DNA of 64,000 nt from Trichuris trichiura (taxonomy: Eukaryota; Nematoda; Enoplea; Trichinellida; Trichuridae): assembly GCA_037903355.1 (NCBI GenBank), contig JBAJFE010000026.1, forward strand, positions 496,001-560,000, given 5' to 3'. Below the pieces are notes generated by a model. That model had not been told where the DNA came from and did not search any database. It saw nothing but the letters and a program-made list of their open reading frames with translations. The stretch's first letter is position 1, and every line of letters starts with the position of its first letter. Below are positions 1-13,600 of this stretch, piece after piece. Both the position numbers and the translations under genes were made by a program.

Positions 1-875
1 ACCTGGGGCACTTTGCCCTCATTTACAGAACCGACGAGCGATTGGAGCGCCACTAAAGTACCTGAGCGACCTACGCCGGCGGAACAGTGAACAATAATGG
101 TCATAGGTTCTCTACCTCTATAGTTATCGATTTCGGTGTCCACGTATTGGACTACCTCGAGAAAATTGTGCGTACATACGGGCACTCGATGATCAGGCCA
201 ATCGAGATACAAGTAATGCTGTATTTTTCGTCTTTCCATATTCTTCTCATTGACAGCCTCAAGCAGCGTCAGAGCGTAGTGCGGTTCGTTTCGAACGCCA
301 ATGTTTCGTATGTGTATATGACCGTGCTTTTGATGGAACTGCTTACCGCAAGAGGTTGGCCAGTATTCCAACGTTTTCATTTTTCCCTGCTCGAATATTT
401 TCGTAAGGCATACAATAAGGCTGACGTTTTCCTAAATCGATTAACAGATCAATCAGATTGCGCTTGGATGGCCTACCTGCCAGACCATTGACCAAAAATC
501 GGCCGTCGTTTCCGGCAAGGGTGCCTGAGTCATAATGTACCTACATCTGGCATTTGGCATGGTCACCCAATTGGCATGTATATAATCATTGCCGTCGCGA
601 GCATCAATTAACGCTACTCTCGTCTTGTCAAGGCACGGTATGTCTCCGTATCTGTTACGCTTTGTCGCCATGTTCTTGTAAAACAAGCGTGCTTCGTGCG
701 GTTCCGGCCTGTTGGGCAGTTCGTGATAATATTCGCTGGAAATCTTTTTAAGAGTATCCACCATATCGCAAGCCATATTTTCTATCCATCTCACCGGTTT
801 TGACTCCCTGGTCAGCAGCAGCGTCTTGCTACCGCCGCTCAACTTTCCCGACTTTCTTTTCGGTTTTGGCGTCAT
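1..875 (-). CDS. Protein tyrosine phosphatase, catalytic domain (C-terminus off the window)
   Basis: A classical cysteine-dependent tyrosine phosphatase that removes phosphate from phosphotyrosine. Two exons are seen on the minus strand, 875-477 and 431 to beyond 1, separated by a 45 bp GT-AG intron (432-476). Exon 1 carries the N-terminal PTP signatures: the NRYGD substrate-recognition block, then DYIHANW, then MTQAPLPETTADFW. Exon 2 carries the WPDH loop and, at about 50-90, the active site HCSAGVGRSGT; the nucleophilic Cys codon is 84-86. The start chosen is the ATG at 873-875, giving a short basic N-terminus (MTPKPKRK). The frame stays open further upstream, so an additional 5' exon is possible. 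The catalytic residues visible are intact, so it should be active. It looks like the small single-domain cytosolic PTPs that are expanded in nematodes. The Q-loop and stop codon lie outside the window. Confidence 0.88.
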
Positions 876-1952
876 GCCTTCTGCTACTTGCCAAGCCGCA
901 GAAGATGTAACATTAATTCGTACGTGTTGTTCGGAGGCCAACAAGTACCTTGAGCAATTGTTGCCATTGGCAAGCTTTATAGCCTTCGCAGTAGAAAGAT
1001 GGCCACAGATTCGCTTTAAAGCTGCCTGGGAAATTTTTCGTTTTAAAAGTTTAAATTTTAAACATAATTTCCTTGATGTTGGCCCACATTCACTCCAGCG
1101 CGCGATAAGTAGGTGAACCTGAGTTCCTTATTGCTTACGGTAAGTAGAAGATCGAACAAGTCATCGGGCGGCCATCTGTCGATGCATCATGCAAAGAAGC
1201 GGAACAAGCGTAGGTAGGAACAGATTATTCAAATTAATTGCAGGCATGCGCGCGCACAAACGTACGCGCTCATTATTGATTCATTCTTTATCACCCAAAT
1301 CTCAATGAATGACAACATATTCAAACGTGCTTGAGTTGGGCGAAAAGCTTTATACGCACTAAGGAAAGAGGTGAATACAATAGCGGTGCTTCTAAAGCGG
1401 TAAACAATAGCTTCGAAGCGACAATGTTTACATACCAGCATTGGAGACATTTTGACGAACTTGAAAGGTCGCTTTTGGTCGTAAACATCGACAGCTTCTT
1501 GAAGCTTCAATGGATAAACAAAGATGGGCCTTTTGGCGTCTGTTTTCTACTATATTAAATTTGCATATAAGAAACAAGAATGATCGGAAGTCCAGTGAGT
1601 CAACTCAACTCAGAATTTGCCTAAGCTCAACACTTAATCGCCTAAGGGCTAAGAAAACTTGAAACACTTCGATACTAACGCATCTATCTATCAATGAGGT
1701 TCATGAAACAAGTAAGGATATTACTTTCTTGTTCATTCAGTAACTGGGAAGAACCAAGTGGGATAGACGATATCAAATCTGTTCAACAAAAACGTTGTTG
1801 ATTTAATAGGTCATCAATCGCAATGCCTAATCAACTATTATACGAATGCTTAAGAGGGCCCTACTGTAAGTCAACCTTGCATACAAACATTAATACTGTC
1901 AATTCGGCGCTCAATTTAAATTTTATAATAATTAAAACGCCACTGACTAGAT
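876..1952. other. Intergenic, no gene supported
   Basis: This stretch lies between the phosphatase start and the stop of the CDK1-type gene. Short ORFs occur on both strands but none has family signatures or a clean exon structure. One copy of the dispersed motif TGAACCTGAG (reverse of CTCAGGTTCA) sits at 1114-1123. Confidence 0.5.
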
Positions 1953-3367
<1,415 letters not shown>

Positions 3368-4744
3368 TGCACCACCGAACAGCCGACCAAACGTGTCGAA
3401 AAGGAAAAACAAACTCGAACGGCGCGTAAGTATAAATGATGCGCAGGACTGTCGTTTCAGCTATAGGCGGAGCTGACAGTAAACCGCAAGCGTCTCCGTT
3501 GCTCGATCGACGCTAACAGGGTGCTCTAACTTTGTTTGCTTTCCAAAAATTTTAAATTACCCATTCTTTTGTCCTTGAGCGAACTTCTAGCTTACGCTCT
3601 CCTATGCTAATTTTGATATCTTATTCCTCCTAATCATAATTCCTTATTACGCAGTTTAGATGATGTTCAAGTTCGTAAAAGCTTTAACCAAATAAAGTTT
3701 GCTTTCTTTAAAAATACCAGAAAGCGTTACTGTATGCTCAGGTTAGAGCATACTGTACCCCTTGCAATCAGTTTTTCGGGCTAAAAAACTTATTTGTTCT
3801 TTGCCGCCCCAAGTCGCGCGTTAGTATTATTGTAAAATGCATAGCTTACGCCGGAATAGCAATACAGCTGCATTATTGGAATCGCGCGAAGATTTTCAAT
3901 AATTCTCCTTTGCGACGTTCCGTATGGACCGCGCAAACCATCCGAGAACATTTTTGTCGAGATGTTTTTATTTGCTAACAAGAACCAAACGAAACGATTT
4001 CGAAAACTTCGCCGGCGGGCTTCCATTCCAAACCTTGAACACGTCACATCACCACCCTACCGTATCCTGATTCGCAGGTTCTATGTAAAGCTCAAGAGCT
4101 CCTAGCTTGGCTGTGAGAATGCAGCGCGTCAGCGAATCCTATCTTTTAAGCCCTAACGCACGCTGCGCTAAAAGAATTCAATGTAGAGTCGAACTCAGAC
4201 GCGCAGGCTTAACTGACGTTGCCACAGAAATGAATGAGGCCCTGGAATCGCTTTTTATAAACCAGAAAAGGTAGCTAATACAATGTTTTCGCTTTTGAAA
4301 TAAAACAAAACAGCACGTTGCCACACTACTTAGCTTCCAAGCTTTATCGCTGTCCGTCAGTGCACTCAGCTTTTGAATGACAGCGCTGCTTCAGCGGTTA
4401 ATTGACTGTAGAAACATAACGCTCTAATGAATGCTTCATTCATCTTCGTTTCTCAATGAACTTTCCGCTCACGTCGGCAGTGTCAAATGAACTTAGGAAT
4501 GTTAGTCAATTGGCAAACTTACAACTGATAGTAATACCAGTGTAGATTGTACAACTGCTTCTCGTAATTGCAAAAGAATATACGTTCATTTTCCAGAATA
4601 CTTTACTAGACATGATGCCTATCAAAGACTGACAAAACGTAGCCTATCAACAGTCTTGAAGGCATTCTGAAACGAGCTCTTCTTGAGTACAATACTGGAG
4701 GACGCAAGTTCATATTCAAGATGGTTTCACCATAACCAGGTCGC
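3368..4744. other. Intergenic spacer between tandem CDK genes
   Basis: No coding exon is supported here. It holds a perfect 8 bp stem with loop AGGTTA at 3732-3753 and a GATTCGCAGGTT copy of the dispersed motif at 4069-4080. The promoter of the CDK1-type gene should lie in its left part. Confidence 0.5.
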
Positions 4745-6117
4745 TTAAATTTCAATACCTTTGAAATATTGATGCGATAGCATGTCTTTTGCTGCAATTC
4801 TCTTGCGTGGGTCGTACGTAATCATGCTCTAAAAAATATAACAAACTCATTTCAACTATTACTTTAAAAAACTGCATACCTGCAACAAACTTATACCATT
4901 TTCGTCTAATGAATCTTTTAGGTGCTCCCGCAAATTAGTGGCGCAGTCGCTCGCTTGACCATACCACCTTGGGAACCAGTCGCCATAGCGCGGCACCTTT
5001 GTCATTTTTTTCCAATCGGAAGTCGTAGGTGCGCCCATGATTCTATGCAGTAAGTGCAATAATAATAAAATAGCAAAACGCTCGCCATACTACTTACCTA
5101 AATATATGAAAAAGCTGATCAATTTCATTGCTACCAATGAATAACGGTTTTCGAGTAGCCATTTCCGCGAAGATGCATCCAATTGTCCAAATATCCAAGG
5201 CCGTTGAATAGCGCCTACGGCCCAGCAGTACTTCAGGGCTGTAATAGCAAGCTTTACTTCCCTGAAAACGTCAGCAGCCGTCAACGGAGGATACGTCGCC
5301 CTACTTTCCCTCACTTTGCAACCGAACGTTTCGGCGGGGATTCGAACTTTGCGTGCCTCAGTGAAGTTGGAAAACTTAATAACGCCTTTGTCGTCGATAA
5401 ACAAATTTTGCGGCTTCAAATCGCGATGCAGGATTCCCCTGCTGTGACAAAAGTTAGTCCCGGTAGCCATTTGAAAAACGAACTTCTGAAACGAAACGGT
5501 AGCGCCTTGCCGCGTTCCATTAGTTCACCAAAATACCTTTACTAACAATGAGTCCATCATTTCATCGGGGCCAAGCGAGTCCATGTACGTCTTCAGATTC
5601 ATGGACAAATATTCAAAAATAATGCCCGCGAAAGAATCTTCGATAATCGATTTCATAAACCTGCAAAAATCGCAGCATTTGAGGAAAGCACGGAACGTAG
5701 GTGAGTTTAAAGTTGAAAAGCTACTATTGAAGCATTTCGCGTTGTCTTCAGTGGGAACCTACCTGATAACATTATTATGCTCAATTAATTGCTGCAAGAT
5801 GCAGATTTCACGAATAGCCGCCGGTGGGATGCCATTCTTGTCGTCACACTTTAGCTCCTTCAGAGCAAAGACCGTACCAGTGATTTTAGAACGAGCCTTA
5901 TAAATCGGTCCATAGGTACCTTCAAAAAGTGCAATTTTTTTTAAAAAAAACAAGCAACGCTCCGCCACTAAGCGTAATTTTGCCTTGAATCGATACTCGG
6001 AGAAGTTCGGAACAACAATGTACCGAAAAAATGTATTTTCAAAAAAGCTGACATACCTTCGCCAATTTTCTCAAGTTTCTCAATGTCAGAAGAAGTCATC
6101 TCACGCATTCCCGACAT
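4745..6117 (-). CDS. Divergent CDK1 paralogue, probable pseudokinase
   Basis: Tandem paralogue of the neighbouring CDK1-type gene with the same seven-exon layout. Exons: 6117-6057, 5919-5763, 5660-5537, 5485-5315, 5261-5098, 5042-4880, 4828-4745; total 924 nt, 307 residues. Exons 1, 3, 4 and 5 have exactly the same lengths as in the other copy (61, 124, 171, 164). It keeps GEGTYG, the catalytic Lys (FALKE), PPAAIRE in place of [15 protein letters not shown], and the lobe motif [11 protein letters not shown]. The metal-binding DFG is replaced by NFT (SNFTEA), and the T-loop YTHEVVTLWYR is replaced by an unrelated GCKGSKACYY with no activating Thr. It therefore should not transfer phosphate, but could still bind a cyclin or CKS protein. 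The frame is intact with no premature stop, so selection appears to maintain it. The C-terminus is shorter; an alternative last splice at the GTATTG after HQYFK is possible. Confidence 0.85.
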
Positions 6118-9100
6118 TTTGCTTTCAAGCTAAACGAAAAGGTCTGATTAGTTTAATGGAAATGTTGAACACCGTTCGGAGAACATTAAAAATGCTCAGG
6201 TACGAAGAAATGAAATTCAAATGTTTGTGGTAAATTTGTCATCTCAACAAGATTAGCATCACGCCTGCTTTAGGCTTCACCCGAGCACTGTAACATAGTA
6301 TGCATTTACTGATCCGCAGGTTAGCGGCATTAGCACTTATGCCTAGCAAACTACCGTAACTTGAAAACGCCTAATGAGCTGCGCAGGGGCCGGAAAGAAC
6401 ACATCGCTAAATTTATTAGCTCAGTTGTAACTTCTTATTGCCCGTGCTGAGAATATATCTACTTTTTTAAGGCATTGGAAAGCATGTCAATGAAACTTAA
6501 AGACGCTCAGGTTCAACCCTATAGTAAGCCAATGCAAACTTACTATCGCTTAATAAGCAGCTTTTACAGGTCACGCACTGCTGAGCTTTAAAAATAGCTG
6601 AATGAAGTCGAACGTTGAGAACAAACTGCCGTTGCAAGCTAAGGCTGAAAAATTCTCAACATACAAAACCGGCGTACATATGTTCAGGATACAAACGGTA
6701 TCGATGAAAATGAGCCTAATAAAAGTTGTACGATAGAACGTAATCTTCGTACGCTCATCGAAGCGAAACGTATCCGTGCAACTTTGATATCAATGGAAGA
6801 CTTTGTCACTTGCATTTTGATTAGTCCACTAAGAAATAATACCTTTGGTATGGTCAACATTTTAAAACGTCTCGTTAGTTCATTTATTCTACCGTATACC
6901 TGCGAAGAATATGATCACCGCATCTGTCAAAAGGAACAAAAAAATACGTTGTCCTCTTGACTCGTTTCTTTTCGATTTGATTTTTTGATCGCGCACGTCG
7001 ATACGTTAAATACAATCACATTCCATAGCAATTGGCTGCCAATAGGTTGCTCACATGTTTGCCTTTTAAGAAGAATTTTGTCAGCTGGGGCGAAGCTGAA
7101 ATGTTGACCTTTCGATACGCATCTTACCGGATAATTTACGCTAGCCGTGAATAGCGTCCAAGGAAAAAAGGAGAAATTTTTTTTACCACGCTAAGCTTCC
7201 TGCCTATTATTTTCTACGCTCTACGCGAGCGTGCGCTTTCCGAAACCAATGATATTTGTTCAAAAAAAATCAGCAGCTTTTCAATTTTATCTTTCAAATG
7301 GAACCTACTTAACGAAACATTTTACCGTACGGTAAGATGAGAGCACCGACATATAGGCGTGTTTATAAATAAAGTTTACCTTGTCACTACACGTCATTTT
7401 GAGTGATTGAGAGCGGTTGACAGACAACGAAGTCCCGAAGAGATTGAAGTTAGCCTATTTTGACGGTGCCAAATGGAGAACTAAATAGGCGTTGTACGCT
7501 GAGGCAACGCTAAAATGGCCAAAGCTGAGCGATGACTAATTGACGGCAGCCCGCATTACGATTACGTGTAACGCCGCGCGCGGCAAAAATGGCATTTTTC
7601 CTCATCATGTCAAGAACATGATGCAGTTTTGAACAACGCTGCAACGTTGAAAGCCAAATTGCAGCCGCGCGTCCTCCGCTGACCCTATTTGGAGAAGACA
7701 TCCGGCGCGGCAAGCCGGATTGCAATTCAACCTTATAAGGCAACGTCCAATCCGCTTAGGCCATTGTTATTGTGTTCCTCCTTGGCTAAACAAGGCGATG
7801 CGCTGATTGCACTGGGAAGGCCTGCTTGCCTATGCTTTTTTCTTTTTAATTTGGTAAATTAACGCTTGCAGTCATGCGCGCGCTAAGGCCCGTAGCGGAA
7901 ATGGCGAGCTCGAGTGATAGCAGCTGCCGTGGCGCCATTTTCAAACCACCTGGGCAGCTGGCCCTCCAAGGTGATCCGCACGCATCATTGCCTTAAGAAG
8001 GCCACTTGACGGTCATTTCCTTTGCTTTGACCTTAACTGCCAGCTGGCGGTGCCTTCCTTGCCAGCCTATGCAAATGTACGCATGCAATGGGGCGTTGCC
8101 GATCACGAAGCTGCGAAGAAAATGCCCTAGCGCGTACGAGAATCGCTGGTGACGATGAAAGTGACCAACCCCGCGGCAATTCGACTCAAAATTAAGCCGT
8201 TTAAGTTGCACCGACATAGTTCACTCGCGTGCGCAGATTTTCCGGTACCGCGACTCCTCTTGACAAGAACAAGCAGTGGTGCATCGCCCCTTTTCTCCTC
8301 GTCAAAATCAATAAACCCCTTTGAAGGGACAGCCGACCAGCCTATTCGGAAAGACGGGATTAATTTTCGCACTCTGACGTGCTACCACTTTTCGCTTGCC
8401 TCCATAAAGGGTAACTCGCTAACGAGTGATGTTCAGTTGGTGGTGGTTCAGCTGTCCGGGTTCCAGTTGGGAACAGCCAAGCAAAAGCTACGCATAAACC
8501 GTAGCGTTTCCATCGATCCGTATTGCAGGCAGTCAAAATATGATTGGCTAATCACGGGTACGGCCAATCAGCGAAAAATACCCCCGTAAGGCGATGCCTT
8601 ACGTTTCCATTTCTCCGCTTCCATATGCTTGCGATAAACAGCGAATCCTTTGGAAGAAGTTGGCGCTTCAATTTATCTTTCATCCAAAGGCGAACGACCA
8701 CCAAGTTGACTTGCTCATTTTTCCCTTCATCTCAGATGTCCAGGTGGAAAGTTGTCCTACTGTAAGAGAAAGGTTCGGCAAATGACCATTAAGAGGAGAT
8801 GTAAGGTTGGTCAGTGTCCCAACCGCATTCAGTCGCTGTTCAGTCTTCTCGGCTGGTGGCACTCTCCGCAAGGAGCAACTGCTAATTGTTCTGCACTGTT
8901 GAACACGACAGAGCGTATTGATTTGTCTCCCCAACCGTTGTCACCCTCGCAAAGCGACTACGACGATGAGGAGAGAGGACGATGGGGAGGAGAAGGACGA
9001 CACGACAGCGCCAGCCGAGACTCCACTACCGCCCTCAAGTGATTCACCACTGCTGCATGTTGATGAAAGCGCTTTTTGTCACTTGCTCCAACTGCGAGCC

Positions 9101-10686
9101 AACCATTTAAGGCAAAACTTCGAGCGCGCATCATTCCGCATAATTACAGGCCACTGTCGCGGAAGCTGCCCTACGGTCTGTCGCTCAATGAGATGGCAAA
9201 AAGCTAGCACGCCTCAATGGTCCACTGCTCTGACGTACACCGCAATGACTTTGCCCGAAAAGAGACGGAAGGCGAGAAAAGGGAAACATAACTATAGGAA
9301 ATCCTGACGCAGTAGCAGCAGAAGCAAAGGAAAAGGTCCCTTGTAAGCTGCTTGACGGGAGAACGTCGTCAGCTGTCATCATTCCCATAAACAAACAATG
9401 TCAGTGGGCGGAGCCAGGGGGCATACTGAAAGGAACCTCATCTGCCAGCGAGCTGTAGGTTCTGTCTCTTTCTTTCTATTTCTCTCTCTCTCGCGACAGC
9501 GCGACGTGCTCAAGTGACAAACAAGCCAGCGGAGCGCGCAGGGTAACGCCGGCGACAGACCTAAGCCTGGCCAGCACGGAGCGGCAGCGCAAAATCGATA
9601 CTTTACCACTTAGAGCTGTTGTCCATAAATGGGTATGAAACAGCAGCAGCAGTTGGCAACCGCAGCTGCCGCACACCAGTTTCCCTCACCGGACGACTGG
9701 AGAGAAGAGGATCGCGCCAACAACGTTTCTCTTTTCCTATCCGACTGCCTAAAAAGGGGCACCCTCACTTTTGTCATTTCGTCTTCGCTTCCGCTCGCTC
9801 TTCCATCATCGTTCGATCGCTGGTAAGCCGCCGCCCTTTGATGAACGCGCGTAAAAGAGAAAAAAGCAAAAAAAATTTGCATGCCAACCAAAATCATCCT
9901 CCTCCTCCTCGCCGCCGCCGCTGCCGTATATACTTTTGCTCGACCAAGCAATGATTGTCCAAAAAAGGTCATCGTTCGTTGCATGCATATTTAAAACGGC
10001 CTCGTTGTGGACAGTGCCAGACGGTCGCCAGGGAGAATCAACGTGCGACCGTCAGCAGATGGTCGCCCTCAGGACGAGCAATGGAGGTTAGCGAACTAAA
10101 GCCTATCAGAGGAACAAAAGCGAACGCGCGTTGTGGTCGTCGTCACGCCGCTGCTTCTCTCCTTTCCGGGACACATACATAAACATTTTTGCTCTATATG
10201 CATATACAACCATACATATGTACGTATCTATATAATATACATGTACATAAGCAGTAATGGATGGACGGTAGTTTGCCGCTTGCCGTCGAGGACCCTTGTT
10301 TTGTACGCATTTCATTTTAATACCGGTTAGTATACGCTCTTTTCCATCTCCTCCAATGGACAACTGTGCGCTGACGAATGAACATTGCTCGCGCGAGTTC
10401 TTCTCTTATTCTTCGGACCAACAACAACGCAGGCGGCGCGCGACAGCAGCGGTTCGCTAGCGAACTTTCAGCATTAACAATTGCGTGCAACCAAGAGACT
10501 CCTCGTCGCACATTCGTTTAGTCGCACGTCAACGTTCTGTGTCACCATTTTCTGTCTCTCTCGATCTCCTCAAGCGGGAGGCATTCTTGAGCTTTCCATT
10601 TTTGTCTATAGAACTTTACGACTTTCTTCATCTTTAGGTTACACTGAACCAACGCTGCGCCGGCTCAGTGACAAAGGAGCGAGTTC
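6118..10686. other. Intergenic and upstream region of the Onecut gene
   Basis: No gene is supported. Short overlapping ORFs on both strands in 7.5-10.4 kb are low-complexity shadows. It contains a CT run near 9470-9494, a trinucleotide-rich patch near 9895-9925, and two copies of the dispersed CAGGTT motif (6311-6325 and 6506-6515). The right part, about 9.9-10.7 kb, probably holds the promoter and 5' leader of the Onecut gene; I see no convincing TATA box or leader splice sites. Confidence 0.5.
6311..6325 (+). repeat. Dispersed motif GATCCGCAGGTTAGC, copy A
   Basis: This 15-mer is identical to the one at 45344-45358. Two further copies read GATTCGCAGGTT (4069-4080, 17002-17013). A related decamer, CTCAGGTTCA, occurs at 6506-6515 and 16581-16590 and on the minus strand at 1114-1123 and 16406-16415. 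CAG followed by GTT resembles a 5' splice site, but none of these copies belongs to a gene model here. Confidence 0.5.
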
Positions 10687-13600
10687 ATGGAATCGCTGAT
10701 AACGGATATCCACAGCGGAATGACAACGGGTGCTGACTCGTGCAATGGTAGCGGTAGTGACCCGATGCTTTCGGCCGCCGACTTGGGTGACGCCAGGTCA
10801 CCTGTATCCGGCTCAGCGTTGAGCTCGCTGGTTGATGCCGCTGATTACAGGTCTCATTTGGGCGCCAACGACTCCTCCTCTTATCATACCCTCAACGGAC
10901 GTATGTCACCCTCTTCAGTCAGCGTGCTCAGCTCCGTGGCGCCTATAGGCTTTGCTTCGGTCACTTACGCCACGCTGACCCCGTTGCAACCATTGCCACC
11001 TATCTCTACCGTTACTCAGTCGGATAAGTTTGCAGCTTCGAACGCTGCTGCCCAAGGAGGTTTTGGCTTTGTTGCCCAACCAACGATGAACAGTTTTGTT
11101 AATTCCTGCGTGCCCAACCCGAATGCCGGCCAGCCGAATACTTACAATATGAGCATGAAGTACGAGTACGACGTTAAGGGCAATTCGTTGACCGCCGTTA
11201 ATGGTGCAAGCCAATATCAACTATCGCCTATAGGGATGCAGCCCTCACCGACAGCCGGCCAGCAAAGTCAGGTCAACGCTTTCAATGGATACGCTGCCTA
11301 TCACCATCATCATCATCAACAGCAGCAGCAACAGCAACAGCAGCAACAACAACAACAGCAGCAACAACAGCAACAACAGCAACAACAACAGTCACAAAGG
11401 ACGAGAACGGTCAGTGCCGAACTTAGGTCACCTAAGAGAGCTGATCAAGTGACCAAAGTCCAATACGACGCCGGCGCGGGATTCGACTTCGACAATGCCA
11501 CTACGACGACTCTCCTTGGTTCGACTAACGGTGCCAATGCTCAGGCGCTGCACGGTACGCATCATTCCATGAGCCCTATGGTTCCTACAACGGTCAACAT
11601 GGCTGGAAGCCAAACGGGAGTGCGCGCAGCCTCCAATGGACCCTCGTCGGTGGGTGAAGTTTCCAACGGAAGAGCCCAAAAAGGAAAAAGCGTCGGGACG
11701 GCCGGATGCGGACCGGCTAGTCACCACCAGCATCACGGCAGCGCGTCTAACGGCAGCGCCAGCGATTTGGAGGAGATCAACACGAAGGAGTTGGCTCAGC
11801 GAATATCCGCCGAGTTGAAGCGCTACAGCATACCGCAGGCAATTTTTGCCCAGCGAGTGCTTTGTCGCAGTCAAGGCACCCTGTCCGACCTGCTACGCAA
11901 CCCGAAACCGTGGAGCAAACTCAAATCCGGACGGGAGACCTTCCGCCGGATGCTCAAGTGGCTACAGGAACCTGAATTCCAGCGCATGTCCGCCTTGCGC
12001 CTCGCAGGTAAGGGTAAGGCAATCCCGTTTTACTTTTCTTTTTTTCCCTTTGACGACCCAACGTTGTCCGTCGCCTTGGGAGCGTAATCGCGCCTGCGTC
12101 ACTTTATCCTCGTCGCGCCGCTAACAGCTGGTCATTCGCCTGAGCAAACAATGGACGCTCGACCCTAGGCGACCGGTCAACGAGACCTTGGACGACACAT
12201 GTTCCGTTGTGACGCGTGTAAGCCACGCGCCACTATTCAATTTCTATCCCATTTCCACATGTTCATTGAGATGAGCATGTCGGCCTAATGCGCCCTTTAG
12301 CGGTACCCCCTATGGAGGATGAACTTAGACCATTTGCTAATGTATCAAGGCGATGCCCTGGACAAGGAGGCCGCAAGACTCGTTACGAGCCGCGGGAGCC
12401 GGAAGTGTCGTCCTAGAGCATAATCGTACGTCAATCGATCCAACCGAACTAGCCACATCCACTTAGGGCCCTTCTCCTTTGAAAATTGCTGCCGGCTTGG
12501 GCTTCCGCCCTTGTCGCCCTGGGCGACTGGACGACCGCCGCGGTTTTTCCCGAGGCAGCGCTTATTTACGCGGTGATAAACGCTCGCGCCCGGCTCTGTT
12601 GCCAAATACAATGTCCAAGGCGGTTGAACGTCCAACTGCCCTCCTAAACATGACAGTTTGACGATCGATTTTCCCTCTTTTCCCTTTTTTTCATTTCCAC
12701 ATTCTCGCACTATCGCCCGCCAACCACCAGCCGTCGGATCGAGACGGCATTTCGAATAGCGACGACTTGGCGAAAGGACTTCAAAGAAGAAGATGACTAT
12801 AGTTGGTCAAGGGGCGTAAGCGGAGAGCTTTAAGCAGCGGCTATAAGGCCAAATATGTCGTTGAAGTTTTCGCGGGAAGAATGAGCAAAAATTCCATTAG
12901 GCCAACGCAGCCCTTCAGGCTTGCCGTTGGACAAACGTAGTACGCCTAGCCAAGGGCGCGCGGCACAAAGAGGACACTCCGCTGACGCAAAGCCGCTCTA
13001 AGCGTACGTACACAATTTTGAAGCGACGACGAGAGAACAGAAGTTTACGGTAATTTGTAGGTGCCCCCACTGAAATTAGCCTATGGTCGGTGCAATTTTG
13101 AAAACTTAAAATTCACGCGTTCCACACATGCAAAGTCGAGACGCATGAATGTTTCATGCCGGCCTTGTCGTAGCCCTTGGCAACACGCTTGAAACGCATT
13201 CAGCTTTGGACAATGGCCGGCCTTAGCCGGTCGGGCGCCCAAGCAGCGTTGGGACGTCTGGCCGATACGGTAGAAAGGAGCGAAGCAAACAGCATCCGCT
13301 TTTGGTCAATTACCCGGTCGGCATCATTTACCGGATCGAGTCTCCAAAGACCCTACGGTTAGAACGGCGACGCGTTTTCGCCCCCTCTGTTTTGTTAGTA
13401 ACCTAATATAGGCCATCATCAGCGCGGATCGCCAACGCCAACCCGTTGGAGGTCCCCAAGTTGAACGTTGAAATTTTTGAAAAATTATTTCCATAAATGC
13501 TGTACACGCTGGCGCGGTGCGGCGCAGGCGCGAGCTCGGCCATCGACCTGCTGGTCCAATGGAGTCACGCGTTTACGCCATCGCGCATTTAGACTTCATG

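Noticed and set aside
6506..6516. tRNA B-box-like GGTTCAACCCT
   Set aside because: No A box or cloverleaf can be built upstream. It is a copy of the dispersed CTCAGGTTCA motif instead.
9610..9988. Several overlapping ORFs on both strands
   Set aside because: Low-complexity CAG, CTC and GCC repeats produce them; no domain signatures.
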